From: Nanobdellota archaeon
GTDB lineage: Archaea > Nanobdellota > Nanobdellia > Pacearchaeales > GW2011-AR1
Length of the DNA: 49,101 nt
Assembly (NCBI GenBank): GCA_020053375.1
Contig: JAGVNG010000007.1
Span: 1-49,101 of the forward strand
Reading direction: 5' to 3'
Shown: piece after piece, positions 1-8,248 of the stretch
Layout: every line of letters begins with the position of its first letter
Position numbering within the stretch: position 1 is the first letter of the stretch
Program-made: the position numbers and the translations under genes
The notes under the pieces: generated by a model
Databases searched by the model: none
What the model was told of the DNA's origin: nothing
Seen by the model: only the letters and a program-made list of their open reading frames with translations

Positions 1-41
1 ACCTTCTGATTCTAATCATTCAGAAATATTAAATTTTGAGG

Positions 42-86
42 GTGGCAATTCCTCGCTCGGTTTTAAAACCGAGGTATCCTTGCCAC
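42..86 (+). promoter_or_regulatory. Nested stem-loop in leader of first gene
   Basis: An outer stem GTGGCAA (42-48) pairs with TTGCCAC (80-86), and inside it lies the 18-bp perfect palindrome CTCGGTTTTAAAACCGAG (56-73). A TATA-like stretch (AATATTAAATTTT, about 25-37) would place the transcription start near 54, so the palindrome may sit at the mRNA 5' end. It could instead be the 3' end of an upstream transcript. It does not fold as a tRNA. Confidence 0.4.
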
Positions 87-93
87 AGATGTA

Positions 94-390
94 ATGAAAT
101 TAAAAGAATTTTTTAAATTCGGCTGGACAAAAATTATATTGACAATTTTATTGACGTTGCTTACTTCAAATTGGATAATTGGATATAATACAATTATTAA
201 CGGCTCTGTTTACGGGTCTCCCTTAGTTTTTTATAATTGCATTTTTCCAGCGGCGCTTCCTGAACTAATAGGATGCATCTATTCATTTAATCTATTCTAT
301 CTATTATTTGACATAATATTTTGGTATTTAATCTCCTGCTTAGTTGCATTCATCTATAATAAAATAAAAACTAGGAAAAACAAAAAATGA
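94..390 (+). CDS. Small hydrophobic membrane protein, unknown
   Basis: A 98-aa protein of unknown function. It has a short basic N-terminus, a membrane segment at about 14-32, a middle hydrophobic loop with two cysteines, a second long membrane segment at about 65-88 and a Lys/Arg-rich tail (KIKTRKNKK). By the positive-inside rule both ends may be cytoplasmic. Its stop overlaps the ATG of the pilus ATPase gene by 4 bp (ATGA), so the two are probably translationally coupled and this may be an accessory membrane piece of the pilus system. No family is recognised. Confidence 0.6.
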   Translation: MKLKEFFKFGWTKIILTILLTLLTSNWIIGYNTIINGSVYGSPLVFYNCIFPAALPELIGCIYSFNLFYLLFDIIFWYLISCLVAFIYNKIKTRKNKK

Positions 391-1943
391 CAACAGCTAC
401 TCAAGACATAATGAGTTATCCGAGAGTTGGCATAGATTTTTCTCCGAAATTTCCTCCATTAAAAAAAAGTCCCGATAAGACAAAAATAGACGTAAGATAC
501 AGTCTCATACCCCCTTTTGCATCTGTTCATATATACTGGGATCCAAAAGTTTATGAATTGATGTATGAAATAGAAGAGCCAGCTCTTGACCAAAAGGAAG
601 AGGAATACCGTGATCAAATAGTGGATGCAATGAGGGACATAATCAACTTTGACACAATTGTTGAAAAGGACCAGGAAAAACTTCTGGAATATCTTGACCA
701 GAGATTCAAGCTTCTTGCAACTGAATTTGGAATGAAAATGTCCTACGAAACTTACCAGAAAATTTATTATTATCTGTGCAGAGATTTCATCGGAGTAAAC
801 GAGGCTGAACCTCTTTTAAGAGATTATTTTGTTGAAGATATAGAATGCAATGGGGTTGACACACCAGTGTACATTGTCCATAGAATATACAGAAACATGA
901 AAACCAATCTTGTGTTCACAGATATTGATGGACTTGCAAGTTTTATTGAAAAACTGGCGCAGCGAACAGGAAAGCACATATCTTATGCAAATCCAATACT
1001 TGATGCAAGCCTGCCGGATGGAAGCAGAATAAATGCAACATATTCCAAGGATATAACAAGCAGGGGACCAACTTTCACAATAAGAAAATTCACGGAGACC
1101 CCATGGACGCCCACACAGCTTGTATCCTTCAAAACATTGAGCCCTGAAATGCTTGCATATCTATGGCTGCTCGTGCAATATAAGATGAACATCCTGATTA
1201 CGGGCGGAACTTCTTCAGGAAAAACGACGCTCCTTAACGCAATCGCCTTCTTTATACCCCCTGAGGCGAGAGTTGTAAGCATAGAGGACACGCGCGAGCT
1301 TAATCTTCCTCGAGAAAACTGGCTTCCAAGCGTTGTAAGAACAGCAACAGGAACAGGAGATGTGGGAGAGATAAGCCTGTTCACTTTACTGAAAAGCTCT
1401 TTCAGGCAAAATCCAGATTATGTGATAGTGGGAGAAGTAAGAGGAAAAGAAACATCTGTTCTTTTCCAAGGAATGGCTTCCGGACACTCTTCCATAAGCA
1501 CCATACACGCAGATTCTGTTGACACCGTAATAAAAAGGCTTGAGACTCCCCCAATAGAACTTTCACCGACTCTGCTAAATGTTCTTGACTGCGTCTGCAT
1601 AATGACCCATGCGATAGCAAACAAGCAGGAAACAAGGAGATTAAAGGAAATAGTTGAAATAATAAATGTGACAAATGACGGAGTGGCTATAACAAACACG
1701 CCATTCATGTGGAATGCGGCGGACGACCGGTTTTATTTCAAGAAAACCAGCAAAATATTCGAGAAAATAACAAAGAGATACGGAATAAGTGTGAGCGAGC
1801 TTGAGATTGAATTCAGGAAAAGAGTCCAGCTTATTTACAACCTTTACATGAAAAATGTCTTCGGCTTCGAGGATATTCAGAAAGTAATCATAGAATATTA
1901 CAAGAAGCCCGATGAAGTTTTAAGAAAATTCGGAGTGCAGTAA
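387..1943 (+). CDS. Type II/IV secretion (pilus) system ATPase, TadA/FlaI/VirB11-like
   Basis: A 518-aa AAA-type secretion ATPase that would power assembly of a type IV pilus-like fibre at the cytoplasmic membrane. An N-terminal domain (to about 150) precedes the RecA-like core. Visible motifs are Walker A GGTSSGKTT (about 272-280), Asp box SIEDTRELNLP, Walker B VIVGEVRGKE (about 350) and His box ISTIHAD. Size and motif order match archaeal pilus ATPases. The start overlaps the preceding membrane protein by ATGA. Two TadC-like membrane proteins and two pilin-like proteins follow within 6 kb. Whether it belongs to an adhesion pilus or another Tad-type fibre cannot be decided from sequence. Confidence 0.92.
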   Translation: MTTATQDIMSYPRVGIDFSPKFPPLKKSPDKTKIDVRYSLIPPFASVHIYWDPKVYELMYEIEEPALDQKEEEYRDQIVDAMRDIINFDTIVEKDQEKLLEYLDQRFKLLATEFGMKMSYETYQKIYYYLCRDFIGVNEAEPLLRDYFVEDIECNGVDTPVYIVHRIYRNMKTNLVFTDIDGLASFIEKLAQRTGKHISYANPILDASLPDGSRINATYSKDITSRGPTFTIRKFTETPWTPTQLVSFKTLSPEMLAYLWLLVQYKMNILITGGTSSGKTTLLNAIAFFIPPEARVVSIEDTRELNLPRENWLPSVVRTATGTGDVGEISLFTLLKSSFRQNPDYVIVGEVRGKETSVLFQGMASGHSSISTIHADSVDTVIKRLETPPIELSPTLLNVLDCVCIMTHAIANKQETRRLKEIVEIINVTNDGVAITNTPFMWNAADDRFYFKKTSKIFEKITKRYGISVSELEIEFRKRVQLIYNLYMKNVFGFEDIQKVIIEYYKKPDEVLRKFGVQ

Positions 1944-1950
1944 TAAGAAA

Positions 1951-1960
1951 GTATAAAAAA
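1951..1960 (+). promoter_or_regulatory. TATA-like box for leaderless glycosylase mRNA
   Basis: GTATAAAAAAT lies just after the ATPase stop and about 27 nt before the ATG at 1981, so the next gene probably has its own promoter and a leaderless mRNA although it sits within the pilus cluster. Confidence 0.5.
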
Positions 1961-1980
1961 TAGTTCCCCTTCAAATTGTA

Positions 1981-2943
1981 ATGAAACTAAAATTAGTTCA
2001 TACAACTGTAATTTACCCAACAACCCCCTATAATTTTAATTATAGTGTGCATAATCCGACACATTATCCTGACAAGCTCAATAAATGGGAGCCCGGGAGA
2101 TTATGGTTTTCTTTTAGATTCAAAGGTAAGTTAATTGGCATAAAATTTGAAAATCAGGGAACGGTGCTAAAACCAAAAATCAAGGCAAAATTTTATTATA
2201 AAACCAAGCTTAATGAAGAATACATAAATCTTTTATTAAAAGAACTGGATTATAGATTTGAGTTTAAAGAAGGTTATTCAAAATTTTATGAAAAATTTGA
2301 GAGGGACAGATTAGTTGGCAAAATTTTAAAGAAATTCAAAGGCATGAAAAATTTCTGCAGAGAAGGACTTTATGAATATCTAATGATTGCTATTTTACTG
2401 CAAAATACCAATGTAAAAAGAACAGTGCAGATGACAAATGCAATGCTAAAAGATTATGGTGAAAAAATAGAATTTGACGGGATTAAATTATATTCAATAT
2501 GGAAACCAGAAAGAATAATTAAAGTCCCTGAAGAAGAACTAAGGGCTCTTAAAGTCGGTTATAGAGCAAAGAGTTTTCTTAGGGCAACGGAAGATTGCAT
2601 AAAAATAAATGAATTTTCTATGCGTAATTTAAATGACATAGACTTAAGAAAAGAACTGCTTAAAATTTATGGCGTCGGACCTGCGTCTGTCGATTACATT
2701 ATGACAGGAGTTTATCATAGAGATGTTCTAGATACAATTATGCCTTGGGAAGCCAAAATATATTCAAAATTGCTTGGATTAAAAACAACAAATCCAAATG
2801 AAATCATGACTTTTTTAGACAGGCTTTACGGGGAATATAAATCAAAAATAATTGGACACTTGTTTATGGATGTATCATGGAAGCACAAATATGAAAAGTT
2901 GGATTGGATGGAGAAACTATTGCCTTTTGCTCATGAAAATTAG
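1981..2943 (+). CDS. HhH-GPD base-excision DNA glycosylase
   Basis: A 320-aa DNA glycosylase of the helix-hairpin-helix GPD superfamily (AlkA/OGG-like), which removes damaged bases by cleaving the N-glycosidic bond. The first 110 residues form a beta-rich N-terminal domain as in AlkA/OGG1. The helical core has the hairpin YGVGPASVDYIM (about 230-240) followed by the candidate catalytic Asp in DVLDTIMPWE (about 253). There is no C-terminal CxxC Fe-S cluster, unlike Nth/MutY. It has its own TATA box and looks inserted between the pilus ATPase and TadC genes. Substrate (alkylated or oxidised base) cannot be told. Confidence 0.8.
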   Translation: MKLKLVHTTVIYPTTPYNFNYSVHNPTHYPDKLNKWEPGRLWFSFRFKGKLIGIKFENQGTVLKPKIKAKFYYKTKLNEEYINLLLKELDYRFEFKEGYSKFYEKFERDRLVGKILKKFKGMKNFCREGLYEYLMIAILLQNTNVKRTVQMTNAMLKDYGEKIEFDGIKLYSIWKPERIIKVPEEELRALKVGYRAKSFLRATEDCIKINEFSMRNLNDIDLRKELLKIYGVGPASVDYIMTGVYHRDVLDTIMPWEAKIYSKLLGLKTTNPNEIMTFLDRLYGEYKSKIIGHLFMDVSWKHKYEKLDWMEKLLPFAHEN

Positions 2944-3000
2944 TCATTTTACCTTGTCCTAATCCAAAATATTTAATAACACATTTTGCCTCTTTTCCCC

Positions 3001-3168
3001 ATGGAAAAAGGGGACGTGCCGCTTCTGGAACAGATGATAAAATCCCTTGAAGAAGCCAATGATATTCTAAATGAATCATATAACAAAAATGATTCGCAGA
3101 AGTTTAACAAAGCCAAGAAGATAATATTGCAAATTCAGGATAAAATATCTGAAATTTTAAAACAATGA
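3001..3168 (+). CDS. Small helical coiled-coil protein
   Basis: A 55-aa, highly charged, all-helical protein (MEKGDVPLLEQMIKSLEEAN...) of unknown function. The ORF track begins at an upstream TTG, but ATG 3001 is preferred: AATATTTAATAA at about 2968-2979 is a good TATA box 26 nt before it, giving a leaderless mRNA. The stop overlaps the next ATG (ATGA), coupling it to the TadC-like gene whose own N-terminus is a similar coiled coil, so the two may interact. This is probably the promoter-proximal gene of the TadC operon. Confidence 0.6.
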   Translation: MEKGDVPLLEQMIKSLEEANDILNESYNKNDSQKFNKAKKIILQIQDKISEILKQ

Positions 3169-4499
3169 AAAAAATAGAAGGGCCTATCGTAGACCTGCGG
3201 AAGAAAATCATCTCTGAAATAACCGTTCTTCAGGAAATCAAAAAGGCATATGACTCTATGAATGGCGCAAATGAGCAAGATAAAAAAAAGCTGGAAGCGC
3301 ATGCTAAATCCCTTGAAACATACCTTAAAAAAACAAAGGATGATATAATTTCCTCCTTAAATAATATAAAGATGAACTCTCCGCTGCCGCAGGTTCAGCA
3401 GGCTATGCCAGTCCAGCAGGCTGCGGACAATAAGCCCGAAGTCCAGTCAAGCCCTGGTTTTGCCTTGAGGGAGACAGAACTTAACGAAGAGGAAAGCAAG
3501 GAATACAAAGAAGAATCTTCTGAGATTGAAAAAGAAACCGTAAAAAGGCTCAAGAGAAAAGAGGAAAAGCCTATTGAGGAAAAATCCAAAAAATTAAGCT
3601 GGTATGTAAAATCTGCAAGCAAGATGTTTTCAGGGCAGGCAAGAAAGTTGATAGCAGAAGGGCATTTCAAATCACTGGAAAGGGATCTGCGAAAAGCAAA
3701 TCTGGAATACGTGCTTGCAAGCTATGTTTCGCTGATTTTTTACACAACGTTCTGGTCTGTTTTTCCAGGCATAGCCATAACCCTTTTCTTTTTATTTTTT
3801 AACATAAGCGCGCAATGGCCAATAATCACCTTCATGAATGAGGGCATTTTATCAAGGCTTCTAAAAGTTTTCTGGATTTTGATTCTAATCCCTGCGGGAA
3901 CTTTCTTTTCAATGTACATTTATCCGTCCCTCGAAAAGAGATCAGAAGAAATGAAAATAAACCATGAGCTTCCCTTTGCAACAATACATATGGCTGCAAT
4001 ATCCGGCTCAATGATAGACCCAACAAGAATATTCCAGATTATAATAACAACAAAGGAATACCCTGCAGTTGCAAAGGAATTTACAAAACTTCTGAATCAA
4101 ATAAATGTATATGGCTATGACTTGGTGGGGGCTCTTAGAAAAATGGCATTCAACAGCCCAAGCAGAAAGCTCGCTGACTTGTTCAATAGCCTTGCAACTG
4201 CAATCACATCGGGAGGAGACCTTCCTGACTTCTTTGACAAAAGGGCGAGCAGCCTTTTGTTTGAATATAAATTAGAAAGGGAGAAACAGGCAAGGGCTGC
4301 GGAGACATTTATGGATATTTACATAAGCGTCGTTATTGCGGCGCCAATGATTCTTATGCTATTGCTGATGATGCTGAAAATAGGAGGTTTGGGAATAGGA
4401 TTGAGCACTGGAGCAATAACCATCACAATGATACTCGGAGTAGTAATAATAAACATATTTTTCCTCACATTCCTTCACCTGAGGCAGCCAGCTGAATAA
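3165..4499 (+). CDS. TadC/T2SSF-family pilus membrane platform protein 1
   Basis: A 444-aa membrane platform protein for pilus assembly. Residues 1-70 form a coiled coil, followed by a Gln/Pro linker and a very acidic/basic stretch (to about 145). Two membrane helices near 185-265 lead into a T2SSF domain with the typical HELPFATIHMAAISGS and SGGDLPDFFDKRA stretches, then two C-terminal helices. Such proteins bind the secretion ATPase and guide pilin extrusion. The coiled-coil extension is not part of the core family. It is coupled by ATGA to the preceding small helical gene and followed 3 bp later by an acetyltransferase. Confidence 0.85.
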   Translation: MKKIEGPIVDLRKKIISEITVLQEIKKAYDSMNGANEQDKKKLEAHAKSLETYLKKTKDDIISSLNNIKMNSPLPQVQQAMPVQQAADNKPEVQSSPGFALRETELNEEESKEYKEESSEIEKETVKRLKRKEEKPIEEKSKKLSWYVKSASKMFSGQARKLIAEGHFKSLERDLRKANLEYVLASYVSLIFYTTFWSVFPGIAITLFFLFFNISAQWPIITFMNEGILSRLLKVFWILILIPAGTFFSMYIYPSLEKRSEEMKINHELPFATIHMAAISGSMIDPTRIFQIIITTKEYPAVAKEFTKLLNQINVYGYDLVGALRKMAFNSPSRKLADLFNSLATAITSGGDLPDFFDKRASSLLFEYKLEREKQARAAETFMDIYISVVIAAPMILMLLLMMLKIGGLGIGLSTGAITITMILGVVIINIFFLTFLHLRQPAE

Positions 4500-4502
4500 A
4501 AA

Positions 4503-4916
4503 ATGATAAAAATAAGAAAAGCAAAAAAAACAGAGATAAAAGAGATAAAAAAGTTGATTGATTCTTTTGAAGAAATGGATGTTATAGAAGAAACTTTCCC
4601 AGAAAAATATTATCAAAGAATCCTTAAAAAAGGAATACTCTTTGTCGCTGTAAATGATAACAGAGTTATAGGAGTTTGTTTTGGAACTTATAATAGTAAG
4701 GAAAGATGGTCAGATTTGCTTGGAATAGCTGTAAGAAAAGAATTTAGAAAAAAAGGGGTGGGAACAGAATTGATTAAAGAATTTGAGAGAGATGTAAGAA
4801 AAAAGAAATTAAGGACAATTGATTTATATGCCGATAAGAGCCAGATTGACTTGTTCAACAAATTAAAATATGTTAAAGGCAGAACTTATGCCGCCTTTCG
4901 GAAAAAAATAAAATAA
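4503..4916 (+). CDS. GNAT-family N-acetyltransferase
   Basis: A 137-aa GNAT acetyltransferase. The acetyl-CoA binding motif A is visible as GIAVRKEFRKKGVGTELIKEF (the R/KxxGxG type) near 75-95, preceded by the beta-4 strand and followed by IDLYADKSQIDLFNKLKY, typical of motif B. It uses acetyl-CoA to acetylate an amine; substrate is unknown. It lies between the two TadC-like genes with 3-nt and 2-nt gaps, so it is co-transcribed with them. Acetylation of a pilin or of the TadC proteins is possible but unproven; it may simply be an insertion in the operon. Confidence 0.8.
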   Translation: MIKIRKAKKTEIKEIKKLIDSFEEMDVIEETFPEKYYQRILKKGILFVAVNDNRVIGVCFGTYNSKERWSDLLGIAVRKEFRKKGVGTELIKEFERDVRKKKLRTIDLYADKSQIDLFNKLKYVKGRTYAAFRKKIK

Positions 4917-4918
4917 AA

Positions 4919-5782
4919 ATGGAAGTAAAAAAATCTCACTGGATTGGAATAATTCTTGGGTCAGCCGTGGCACTTACTTCCTTGCTTTTTATGGGGAGCG
5001 ACTTATTTTTCTTTCTTCTTGGAATAGGCGTTGTGATAGCAGTCCTGCCCTTTATTCTTGTCATAATGAAGGAATCAAGAGTCTCTAATGAGAAGGAAGA
5101 AATGTTCCTTGAGTTTGCAAGAAGCCTGGTTGAAAGCGTAAAGACAGGGATTCCTATCAGCAGAAGCATAATTAATGTAAGAAGCAAGTCATTCGGAGTT
5201 TTGAATCCCCACATAAAGAAACTGGCAAATCAAATTTCAATGGGAATTCCCTTGAGCATAGCCCTTCAAACTTTTTCAAAAGATGTCAACAGCAGAACAA
5301 TATCCCGATCCCTTACTCTTATCGGACAGGCCGAACAAGCTGGGGGGGACATAGGAAGGATACTGGAAGATGTTGCGGGAGCTGTCAGCACATCTGATAA
5401 AATAAAGAAGGAAAGAAAGGCGGCGGTATCAACCCTTGTTGTCCAAGGATATATAATATTCTTTGTTTTCATAATCATCATACTAGTAATGCAGTTCAAA
5501 ATAATTCCCATAATAGAGGGCATATCCAATATAGGCGGGGGGATTGCGGGAATTGGAGGAATTGGAGGAGGAGGAACCGCAGGAGGAGGCGGATTAAATT
5601 CCCAGGAATTATCCAGCTCTTTCCTTTATCTTCTTTTGATACAGGGCCTGTTCAGCGGGCTGACAATAGGAAAGCTTGCGGAAGGAAACATAAAGGCGGG
5701 AGTCAAGCATTCTTTTGCGCTCGTGCTTGCCTCATTTTTAATTTCAACAGGGGCAAACCTGTTTTTTGGAGGGGCGGGATGA
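4919..5782 (+). CDS. TadC/T2SSF-family pilus membrane platform protein 2
   Basis: A 287-aa second T2SSF platform protein. Two N-terminal membrane helices (about 9-50) precede a cytoplasmic T2SSF domain with FARSLVESVKTGIPISRSI and GQAEQAGGDIGRILEDVA, then two further membrane helices. The loop before the last helices is a striking glycine-rich run (GGGIAGIGGIGGGGTAGGGG, about 203-222), probably an exposed flexible linker. Archaeal pilus operons often carry a split pair of F proteins, and the 444-aa and 287-aa genes here fit that. The 3' end overlaps a small ATG (see rejected list) just before the MNT-HEPN module. Confidence 0.85.
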   Translation: MEVKKSHWIGIILGSAVALTSLLFMGSDLFFFLLGIGVVIAVLPFILVIMKESRVSNEKEEMFLEFARSLVESVKTGIPISRSIINVRSKSFGVLNPHIKKLANQISMGIPLSIALQTFSKDVNSRTISRSLTLIGQAEQAGGDIGRILEDVAGAVSTSDKIKKERKAAVSTLVVQGYIIFFVFIIIILVMQFKIIPIIEGISNIGGGIAGIGGIGGGGTAGGGGLNSQELSSSFLYLLLIQGLFSGLTIGKLAEGNIKAGVKHSFALVLASFLISTGANLFFGGAG

Positions 5783-5834
5783 AATTGAATATAATAGAAG
5801 ACAGAATGACAACAAGTAAATTCAAATATTCAAA

Positions 5835-5880
5835 TGGAAAGATTTATAAACAAGTGGAAACATATATTTCCAGATGGAAA
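5835..5880 (+). promoter_or_regulatory. Operator: TGGAAA repeats and inverted repeat at MNT promoter
   Basis: TGGAAA occurs at 5835, 5855 and 5875, exactly 20 bp apart, and TGGAAA (5855-5860) forms a perfect inverted repeat with TTTCCA (5867-5872) across a 6-bp spacer. The TATA box TTTATAAA (5843-5850) lies between the sites and the ATG is at 5874. This arrangement would block a leaderless promoter and fits autorepression by the HTH domain of the encoded protein. Confidence 0.5.
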
Positions 5881-6404
5881 GAAAATTAACCATATTAAAG
5901 CCCTTCTTTGAGGAACCAAACAGAAAGTTCAGCATCAGGGAGCTTTCAAGAATTTTAAAAATTAATCATACAACCGTCAGGCAGTATCTTAACCAACTAG
6001 TTGCGAAGGGTTTCTTATCATCAGAAAAAGGCGGTTTGTACTCGTTTTACCAGTTAGTTCCAACTAAAAAGACTTTAAACCTAAAGTTGTATTATAATTT
6101 GGAAAAAATTAGGGAGTCAAACCTTGTCCCAGACATGGAAAAATTTTTTGATTTTCCAGTTATTGTTTTATTCGGAAGCTATGCCTCTGCCATGAATGAT
6201 AAAACCAGCGATATTGACATTTGCCTGATATCCAATATAGAAAGGGAATTTTCTGCGAGGAAATACGAGGGGAAATTGAATAGGAAGATAAGTCTGCATA
6301 AATTTACCAGAAATTCATGGAATAAATCAAAAAAATTTAATCATAATCTTATAAACAGCATCTGCAACGGAATTGTGTTGTCTGGAGAACTGGAGGCCCT
6401 ATGA
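5874..6404 (+). CDS. HTH-MNT nucleotidyltransferase (antitoxin-like)
   Basis: A 176-aa two-domain protein. The N-terminal winged HTH (about 12-60, FSIRELSRILKINHTTVRQY) should bind DNA. The C-terminal minimal nucleotidyltransferase carries the active-site signature FGSYASAMNDKTSDIDICLI (about 100-119) with GS and DxD. MNT proteins of this type pair with HEPN proteins and can AMPylate them as antitoxins (MntA/HepT). The next gene overlaps by ATGA and encodes an HEPN-like protein. The pair interrupts the pilus cluster and has its own TATA box and palindromic operator. Confidence 0.82.
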   Translation: MERKLTILKPFFEEPNRKFSIRELSRILKINHTTVRQYLNQLVAKGFLSSEKGGLYSFYQLVPTKKTLNLKLYYNLEKIRESNLVPDMEKFFDFPVIVLFGSYASAMNDKTSDIDICLISNIEREFSARKYEGKLNRKISLHKFTRNSWNKSKKFNHNLINSICNGIVLSGELEAL

Positions 6405-6814
6405 ATTTTGAAAACAGTTTGAGGGATGGAAAAGTTAAAAAAATAATGCCAAATAAAATAAGAGCTTCAAGCTTTTTCAAGTCTTCAATTCAGGCTATTG
6501 AAACTGCCAGACTTATAAAGTTAAATCCTGACACTTTAAAATCAATCTTAAGGGAACTTTACGAGGGGCTAAGAGAATATTGTGAGGGAATCGGTTATCT
6601 AAAGGGTTATAAATTTCTTGACCATGAATCAATAACCTTCTTTTTAAGGAATATTCTCAAAGAACAGTCAGTTTCCGCAAAATTTGACAGATATAGAAAA
6701 TTAAGAAATGGAATAAATTATTACGGAGAGGATATCAATATTGAAACAATAAAAGAGGCAATCACGGACATTCCCCAGTTGATTAAGGAGTTGGAGAAAT
6801 ATTCCAAAATTTAG
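6401..6814 (+). CDS. HEPN-domain protein, toxin-like partner of MNT
   Basis: A 137-aa all-helical HEPN-type protein coupled by ATGA to the HTH-MNT gene. The C-terminal part contains RKLRNGINYYGEDI (about 106-119), which resembles the HEPN RN-x-x-x-H motif but with Tyr in place of His. HEPN proteins are usually RNases. The Tyr variant is common in archaeal HEPN partners of MNT proteins and may be inactive as a classical RNase or use a different chemistry. It is predicted to act in a cytoplasmic complex with the upstream MNT. Confidence 0.7.
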   Translation: MNFENSLRDGKVKKIMPNKIRASSFFKSSIQAIETARLIKLNPDTLKSILRELYEGLREYCEGIGYLKGYKFLDHESITFFLRNILKEQSVSAKFDRYRKLRNGINYYGEDINIETIKEAITDIPQLIKELEKYSKI

Positions 6815-6838
6815 CCGGTTAAACAGGAAAAATAAAAA

Positions 6839-7576
6839 ATGATAAAAAACAAGAAAGGCTCGCATGTTGGCATGATAATCTCATTCGTTGTGTTTGTAAC
6901 CTTTCTTCTTTTTTTGTTTTTCATACTTGAACCTTTCTTGGGCGTTAATGAAGAAAAAGAATCTTCTCTTGGCGCTATAGAGGCATCTCTGCTTGACTAT
7001 CTGACTTCTGATTTAACAACCATAAGCGTTAATATAAATGATGATTTTGATGTAAACATCAATAAGTGTCTTCAGTTTATTGACATAACTCCCTTAAACG
7101 AAACGGAATTAGATGGCAATCGCATGTTTGTAAAAAATGCAACAGGGACGGATATAAACTTTGACTGGAGATCTGATCCTGACTGGCATTTAAGAGTTGA
7201 AAATGATAAGGTAAATAGATTTTTCAAGATATATGCCTCTAATGGAATATCATCCCAAGAGGGAAACCTGAATGGATGTGAAAATGTCCAGAAGAATAAA
7301 TATACCCTCGGAGTTGTAAAAGCAGAAAGGCATATCTTTGAACAGAGCATCCTGAACGCTTTGGAACTTTACCAGACAAATTATTCGCTGCTCAGACAAA
7401 ATATAGGTCTCATGGCAGGGGAGTTTGGCTTTGATTTTATATATTCAAATGGAACTATTTTAAGCACTGGAGAAAGCACTCAAAGAGTAAGTGTATACAC
7501 AAAGGAAACTTCTATAGATTACCTTGACACGAGTCTTAACAGCAATGAAGGGAGTATCATAATAAGAACATGGTAG
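6839..7576 (+). CDS. Pilin-like protein with N-terminal membrane helix, 1
   Basis: A 245-aa protein with a short basic N-terminus (MIKNKKGSHVG), one strong membrane helix at about 12-32 and a long extracellular domain with several Asn-X-Ser/Thr sites and two cysteines. The layout resembles archaeal type IV pilins with class III signal peptides, although no perfect KG-Q cleavage site with Glu+5 is visible. Position just downstream of the TadC genes supports a role as a pilin or minor pilus component. It could instead be an anchored accessory protein. Confidence 0.6.
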   Translation: MIKNKKGSHVGMIISFVVFVTFLLFLFFILEPFLGVNEEKESSLGAIEASLLDYLTSDLTTISVNINDDFDVNINKCLQFIDITPLNETELDGNRMFVKNATGTDINFDWRSDPDWHLRVENDKVNRFFKIYASNGISSQEGNLNGCENVQKNKYTLGVVKAERHIFEQSILNALELYQTNYSLLRQNIGLMAGEFGFDFIYSNGTILSTGESTQRVSVYTKETSIDYLDTSLNSNEGSIIIRTW

Positions 7577-7663
7577 CAGAGAGACTGAATAAAAAATGTT
7601 AACAAGATGGAAAATTTATAATAAATTAGCGATAAATTGAATTGGGGATATATATAAATTAAA

Positions 7664-8119
7664 ATGTTAAATAAAATTGTTTCTGATAAAAGAGGCTGGA
7701 TAAAGGTAGTTGAAGCTTTTTTTGCGGTTGTGCTGATAGGAGCTGTGCTTATTCTTGTCATAGAGGGAAATGCTGAAAGCGACGGAGACATTTCCTCTGG
7801 AATATATAAGGATGAACTGGCGATGCTCAGAGCAGTGCAATTAAATGACAGCCTGAGGGCAAGTGTTCTCGGAATAAGCGACGCCAGCCTGCCATTAAGC
7901 CTTAACGACTTGGAATTTCCATCAGATGTCAGGGCAAAAACAGAGGAGAAAAAGCCATCTTATCTCATCTGCAATGCAAAAATATGCGAGATAGATCAGG
8001 AATGCGCAATCGAAAACGCGGCTGACGCAAACATATATGTCAGCAAGGCAACAATATTTGCGAACCTTACAGTATACAATCCAAGAAAAATTGTTTTATC
8101 GTGCGCACTGAGTGAATAA
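7664..8119 (+). CDS. Pilin-like protein with N-terminal membrane helix, 2
   Basis: A 151-aa protein with an N-terminal DKRGWIKVVEAFFAVVLIGA segment: a basic residue plus Gly, then a Glu near position +6 and a membrane helix, as in class III signal peptides and pilin hydrophobic N-terminal segments. The extracellular part has a CNAKICEIDQEC cluster (three cysteines) and one late cysteine, likely disulphides. A TATATATAAATT stretch lies about 20 nt upstream. It follows pilin-like protein 1 and probably ends the pilus gene set. Confidence 0.6.
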   Translation: MLNKIVSDKRGWIKVVEAFFAVVLIGAVLILVIEGNAESDGDISSGIYKDELAMLRAVQLNDSLRASVLGISDASLPLSLNDLEFPSDVRAKTEEKKPSYLICNAKICEIDQECAIENAADANIYVSKATIFANLTVYNPRKIVLSCALSE

Positions 8120-8248
8120 ACAGCAGAGGAGAAGACAGATTTTAATACAAAAAGTAATTATATATAATTTTAATCACAAATTCAAATTTGATAAAAGTTA
8201 CAATTTCAAAATGGGGCTTGATTTATTTATTATCAACTTTCCCATACT

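Noticed and set aside
983-1708. Antisense ORFs within the pilus ATPase gene
   Set aside because: Shadows of the real reading frame; no motifs or promoters.
5779-5889. 36-codon ORF coupled by ATGA to the second TadC gene
   Set aside because: It runs through the MNT operator and into the MNT gene in another frame. It might be the broken start of a lost pilus gene, but no similarity supports this.
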